From positions 51,278-115,277 of the forward strand of contig CAJQUW010016122.1 in assembly GCA_907163375.1 (NCBI GenBank): a stretch of DNA of 64,000 bases. The letters are read 5' to 3'. The position numbers and the translations under genes were made by a program. Source of the stretch: Prostheceraeus crozeri. Its lineage: Eukaryota > Platyhelminthes > Polycladida > Euryleptidae. Under the pieces are notes generated by a model that worked only from the letters and a program-made list of their open reading frames with translations, was not told where the DNA came from and did no database searches. Positions 58,823-64,000 of this stretch are shown here, in pieces (within the stretch, counting starts at the first letter, position 1; the number at the start of each line of letters is the position of its first letter).

Positions 58823-61805
58823 CAATCATTGCAACCTACCCGTATACAGCAGTCAATTCATTGCAACTACTCAATGACAGAAAAAAGCAATCAATTCATT
58901 GCAACTATACATACAGCAGTCAATTCATGCAACTATTCGAAGACAGATTCAATGTCTTGCAGCAACTCCATGACAGGAGAGATCAATTCATGCACTACGC
59001 CCATACAGGCAGTCAGTCCGTGCAGCTACCCGATAACACAATCAATTCATTGCAGCTACTCGATGACCAGCAATCATTCATTGCAGCTACTCGATATCCG
59101 CAAAATCAATTTCATTGGCTGCAACTCGATGACAGCAAGTCAAGTCATGTGCACAACTCGCTACCATCAATGCATTGCTATTATTCGATACAGCAGTCAA
59201 AGTCATGCACCTAGTTCGATGACACAGATCGAATTCATTGCAGCTACTCATGACACAGTAAATTCATTGCAAAGCTACACTCCGATGACAGCAATCTATT
59301 CAATTGCAACTATTCGACGACAGGCATTGAAATTCATTGGCAACTACTCCATTACAGCAATCAATTCATTGCACGACTCGATGACGAGCATCAATTCATT
59401 GCAACTTCGATGACAGCATCAATTCATTGAGCTACTCGATGACACAGTCAATTCAGTGTGCATCTACTCGATGAACAGCCGTCTATTTCTTTGCAACTAT
59501 TCGATGACTAGCAATCATTCGTTGCAGCAACTCCATGACAGAATCAATTCATGCAGCTACTCCATGATACAGTAAATCATTGCAACTACTCCATTACAGG
59601 CAATCAATCAGTGCAGCTACACTCGATGAACGAATCCATTCATTGCAACTATTCGATGACAGCATCGATTCAGTCAAACTATTCGATGACACTACAGCAA
59701 TCAAGTCGTTCAGCAACTCCATGGACAGGAATCATTGTCATTGCAACTATTCGATGACACATAAATCAAGGCAACGACTCGATGACAGCAGTCATTCATT
59801 GCAACGATTCGATGACAGCAATCAATTCGTTGCAGCAACTCCCCATGACAGGAATCAATTCATTGCACTTACTCCTTGACACATAAAATTCATTGCAGCT
59901 ACTCGATACAGCAGTCAATTCATGGCAGCTACTCGAGACAGCAAGCAATCATTGCAACTTAATTTTTTTTTTTTTTCGAACACTAGCAATAAAGTCTTGG
60001 CAGCAACTCATTACAGCAATCAATTCAGTGCAGCACTCGTTACACGTCTATTCATTGCAACTTATTCGATGACCCTAGCATCAATTCATTGCAACCTATT
60101 CGATGACAGGAATCAATTCATTGCAGCTAACGCCAAGACATCAGAAATTCAATTGCAAGCGTACTCGATGACCAATCAATTCATTGCACGACTCCATGAC
60201 ATTCAGTCAATTCAATTGCTACTACTCTGGGACAGCAATCAATCATTGCAACAATTCGACGACAGCAATCAATTCATTGCAGCTGCACGATGACAGCAAT
60301 CAATTCATTCAACAGCTCCAAACCATCAATTAATTGCAACGATCGAGGACAGGCAATCAATTCATGCAACTATACATGACACAATCCATTTCATTGCTAC
60401 TATTCGATTGACAGCAATCCATTTTCATGCTACTACTCCATGACAGCAATAAAAATCATTGCAACTATTCGATGACAAGCAATCAATTCCATTGCAGCGA
60501 CTCGATTACTCAAGTCAATTCATTTCACTTTTCATGACAGCCTCAATTCATGTGCATCTACTCCAAGACAGCAATCTATTCATTGCATCTATTCGATGAG
60601 AGCAGATCAATTTCATTGCAGCGACGCCAAACAGCATCAATTCATTGCAACAATTCGAAGACAGCGGTCAATTCTTTGCAACTTCTCGGATGACGAGCAA
60701 GTCAATTCATATGCTACTACTCGATGACAGCAAACAATTTCATTGCAGACTACTCGATGACAGCAATCAATTCATTGCAGCGTACTCGATGACAGCAATC
60801 AATTTCTTGCAAACTACTCCATGACACAATCAATCATGGCAGCTACTCGAGGACAGCAATCAATTCAAGCAGCTACTCGATGACAGCATCAAATTCATTG
60901 CAACTTGCCATGAAACATTCAAGTTCATCGCATCTACATCGTTGAACAGCAACATCATTGCACTATGCATACTGAAATCAATTCATTGCAGATACTGCGA
61001 TGAGACAATCATACATAGCAGCTAACGCGAACAGCAATCAATTCATTACAACTACTCCATGACAGCAATCAATCATTGCAACTATTCGATTACAGCAATC
61101 AATTCATTGCAGCTAACTCGATGACAGCAATCAATTCATTACAAAACTATCGATGACAGGCAATCAATTTCATTGCAACTATCGATGACAAGCAATCAAT
61201 TCTATGCAGCTACTCGATGACAGCAATCAATTCGATGCAACTACTCAAGACAGCAACAATACCTTCCAGCTACTCCATGACAGCAGTCAATTTCATTGCA
61301 GCTACTCGATGACAGCAATCAAGTCATTGGCTAATATTCGATGACAGCAGTCAAGTCATTCAACTATTCGAGACACCACATGGGGCGCAGCAACTACATG
61401 GCAACTCAATTCATGGCTGCTACTTCCATGACCAGCAGTTCAATTCATTGCAGCAACCGAGACTGTCCATTCAATTCAGGCAACATTCGACGACAGGCAA
61501 CAATTCGTTGCAACAACCGATCACAGCAATCAATTCTGTGCAACACTGCATTACAGCAATCAATTCATTGCACTACCAGACACATCAATTCATTGCAGCA
61601 AACTATCAATGAAAGTAATCAATTCTGGTCAGCTACTCGATTCAGTCAAATCCAACTCATTCCACTACGCGAGACCATCAGTCAATTCTTTGCATCATTC
61701 AAGACACAGATCATTTCATTCATCTACTCCAAAACAGCATCAATTCAGTGCAGCGGATCGATGACAGCAATCATTTCATTGCTATTACTCCAAACAGCAA
61801 TCACT
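58823..61805 (+). repeat. Satellite B, noisy copies
   Basis: 31-bp units with dense single-base indels and one T homopolymer of about 17 near 59,962. The distinctive series starting CAATGAAAGTAATCAATT (50,345) recurs at about 61,607 in noisy form, with the same order of variants after it. Confidence 0.9.
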
Positions 61806-64000
61806 TCATCAAACTACTCCATGACAGCAATAATTCATTGCAGCTACTCCATGACAGCAATCAATTCATTGCAGCAACTCGATGACAGCAATCAATTCGT
61901 TGCAGCAACTCGATGACAGTAATCAATTCATTGCAGCAACTCGATGACAGCAATCAATTCATTGCAACTATTCGATGACAGCAATCAATTCGTTGCAACT
62001 ATTCGATGACAGCAATCAATTCATTGCAGCAACTCGATGACAGCAATCAATTCATTGCAACTACTCCATGACAGCAGTCAATTCATTGCAGCTACTCGAT
62101 GACAGCAATCAATTCATTGCAACTATTCGATGACAGCAATCAATTCATTGCAACTATTCGATGACAGCAATCAATTCATTGCAAATCGATGACAGCAATC
62201 AATTCATTGCAAATCGATGACAGCAATCAATTCATTGCAACTACTCCATGACAGCAGTCAATTCATTGCAGCTACTCGATGACAGCAGTCAATTCATTGC
62301 AACTACTCGATGACAGCAATCAATTCATTGCAGCCACTCGATGACAGCAGTCAATTCATTGCAACTATTCGATGACAGCAGTCAATTCATTGCAGCTACT
62401 CGATGACAGCAATCAATTCATTGCAACTATTCGACAACAGCAATAAAATCGTTGCAACAACTCGATCACAGCAGTCAATTCATTGCAACTACTCCATTAC
62501 AGCAATCAATTCATTGCAGCATCTCGATGACAGCAGTCAATTCATTGCAACAACTCGATCACAGCAATCAATTCATTGCAACTACTCCATTACAGCAATC
62601 AATTCATTGCAGCTACTCGATGACAGCAGTCAATTCATTGCAACTATTCGATGACAGCAGTCAATTCATTGCAACTACCCGATGACAGCAATCAATTCAT
62701 TGCAACTATTCGATGACAGCAGTCTATTCATTGCAACTACTCGATCACAGCAATCAATACATTCCACCTACTACATTACAGCAATCAATTCATTGCAGCA
62801 ACTCGATGACAGCAATCAATTCATTGCAACTATTCGATGACAGCAATCAATTCATTGGAACTATTCGATGACAGCAATCAATTCGTTGCAGCAACTCGAT
62901 GACAGCAATCAATTCATTGCAACTACTCCATGACAGCAATCAATACCTTCCAGCTACTCCATGACAGCAGTCAATTCATTGCAGCTACTCGATGACAGCA
63001 ATCAATTCATTGCAACTATTCGATGACAGCAGTCAATTCATTGCAACTATTCGACGACAGCAATCAATTCATTGCAGCAACTCCATGACAGGAATCAAAA
63101 ATTGCAGCTACTCCATGACAGCAGTCAATTCATTGCAGCTACTTGATGACAGCAGTCAATTCATTGCAACTACTCGATGACAGCAATCAATTCATTGCAG
63201 CCACTCGATGACAGCAGTCAATTCATTGCAAATCGATGACAGCAATCAATTCATTCCAACTATTCGACGACAGCAATAAATTCGTTGCAACAACTCGATC
63301 ACAGCAATCAATTCATTGCAACTACTCCATTACAGCAATCAATTCATTGCAGCAACTCGATGACAGCAGTCAATTCATTGCAACTATTCGATGACAGCAG
63401 TCAATTCATTATACCTACTATATGACAGCAATCAATTCGTTGCAACAACTAGATCACAGCAATCAATTCATTGCAACTACTCCATTACAGCAATCAATTC
63501 ATTGCAGCTACTCGATGACAGCAGTCAATTCATTGCAACTATTCGATGACAGCAGTCAATTCATTGCAGCTACTCGATGACAGCAGTCAATTCATTGCAA
63601 CTACTCGATGACAGCAATCAATTCATTGCAGCCACTCGATGACAGCAGTCAATTCATTGCAGCAACTCGATGACAGCAATCAATTCATTGCAACTATTCG
63701 ACGACAGCAATAAATTCGTTGCAACAACTCGATCACAGCAATCAATTCATTGCAACTACTCCATTACAGCAATCAATTCATTGCAGCTACTCGATGACAG
63801 CAGTCAATTCATTGCAACTATTCGATGACAGCAGTCAATTCATTGCAACTATTCGATGACAGCAATCAATTCATTGCAGCTACTCGATGTTAGCAATCAA
63901 TTCATTGCAGCTGCTCGATGACAGCAGTCAATTCATTGCAACTTTAGATGACAGCAGTCAATGCATTGCAGCTACTCGATGACAGCAATCATTTCATTGC
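61806..64000 (+). repeat. Satellite B, clean block with higher-order structure
   Basis: About 70 units running off the window. A composite run (TTCGACGACAGCAATAAATT, then TTGCAACAACTCGATCACAG, then a CTCCATTACAG unit) occurs at 63,263 and 63,697, exactly 434 bp (14 units) apart. A third copy at 62,430 is 833 bp earlier, that is 27 units less a 4-bp deletion. Units shortened by 4 bp (GCAAATCGATGACAG) occur near 62,180, 62,210 and 63,228. Confidence 0.94.

Noticed and set aside
50320-64000. CRISPR-like array of 31-bp repeats
   Set aside because: Units are contiguous with no unique spacers, and the context is an animal genome; it is a plain tandem satellite.
1-64000. Telomeric repeats or rRNA genes near the satellites
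   Set aside because: No TTAGGG-type or TTAGG-type runs and no rRNA-like conserved stretches were seen on either strand.

Overview
The window reads as repeat-rich DNA from an animal nuclear genome, most likely a marine or other invertebrate. It is about one third G+C and carries relics of hAT transposons, a Penelope-like retroelement, a CR1/L2-like LINE and MITEs. There is no operon structure, and no intact host gene can be supported. Roughly three quarters of the window is satellite DNA and elements inserted into it.

Layout. 1-14,690 is single-copy-looking, AT-rich DNA with decayed elements: a hAT transposase relic (minus strand, 150-1152) interrupted by a second element at its 3' side, a probable hAT terminus at 3,334, Penelope-like relics (5,132-6,780), two non-autonomous hAT elements (6,929-7,675 and 11,824-12,227), a perfect 23-bp hairpin (9,259-9,343) and a 180-bp inverted repeat (12,753-13,180). 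From 14,688 scattered CCGAACAA motifs, including a 10-bp tandem run, lead into satellite A, a 93-bp unit made of three 31-bp sub-monomers, which fills 15,036-40,061 on one strand and 41,275-49,280 in the opposite orientation. Satellite A is interrupted by a 4.4-kb terminal-inverted-repeat transposon (22,147-26,592), by an 0.8-kb MITE present twice (31,318-32,119 and 38,512-39,291), and by a 2.4-kb block of almost pure A/T (34,829-37,262). A 1.2-kb unique spacer (40,062-41,274) lies at the orientation switch. A 1-kb G/T-only block (49,281-50,282) separates satellite A from satellite B, a 31-bp tandem repeat that runs from 50,320 to the end and is interrupted by a degenerate LINE (56,911-58,822).

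The central observation is that satellites A and B look related. Both have a 31-bp period and share a core (CAACTCGA, then GA, then GCAATCA), so A can be read as a higher-order 3 x 31 derivative of a B-like or older monomer. The array edge even shows a 10-bp sub-period. The second main observation is technical: long stretches (about 26,785-47,500 and 52,090-61,800) are full of single-base insertions and deletions, while flanking copies are clean. The same rare variants and the same MITE recur there with noise. This looks like unpolished long-read sequence and probable false duplication in the assembly, so copy numbers, the orientation switch and the two low-complexity blocks need to be treated with caution.

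Long open frames in the satellites occur on both strands only because the 93-bp unit is a multiple of three without stops. They are not treated as genes.
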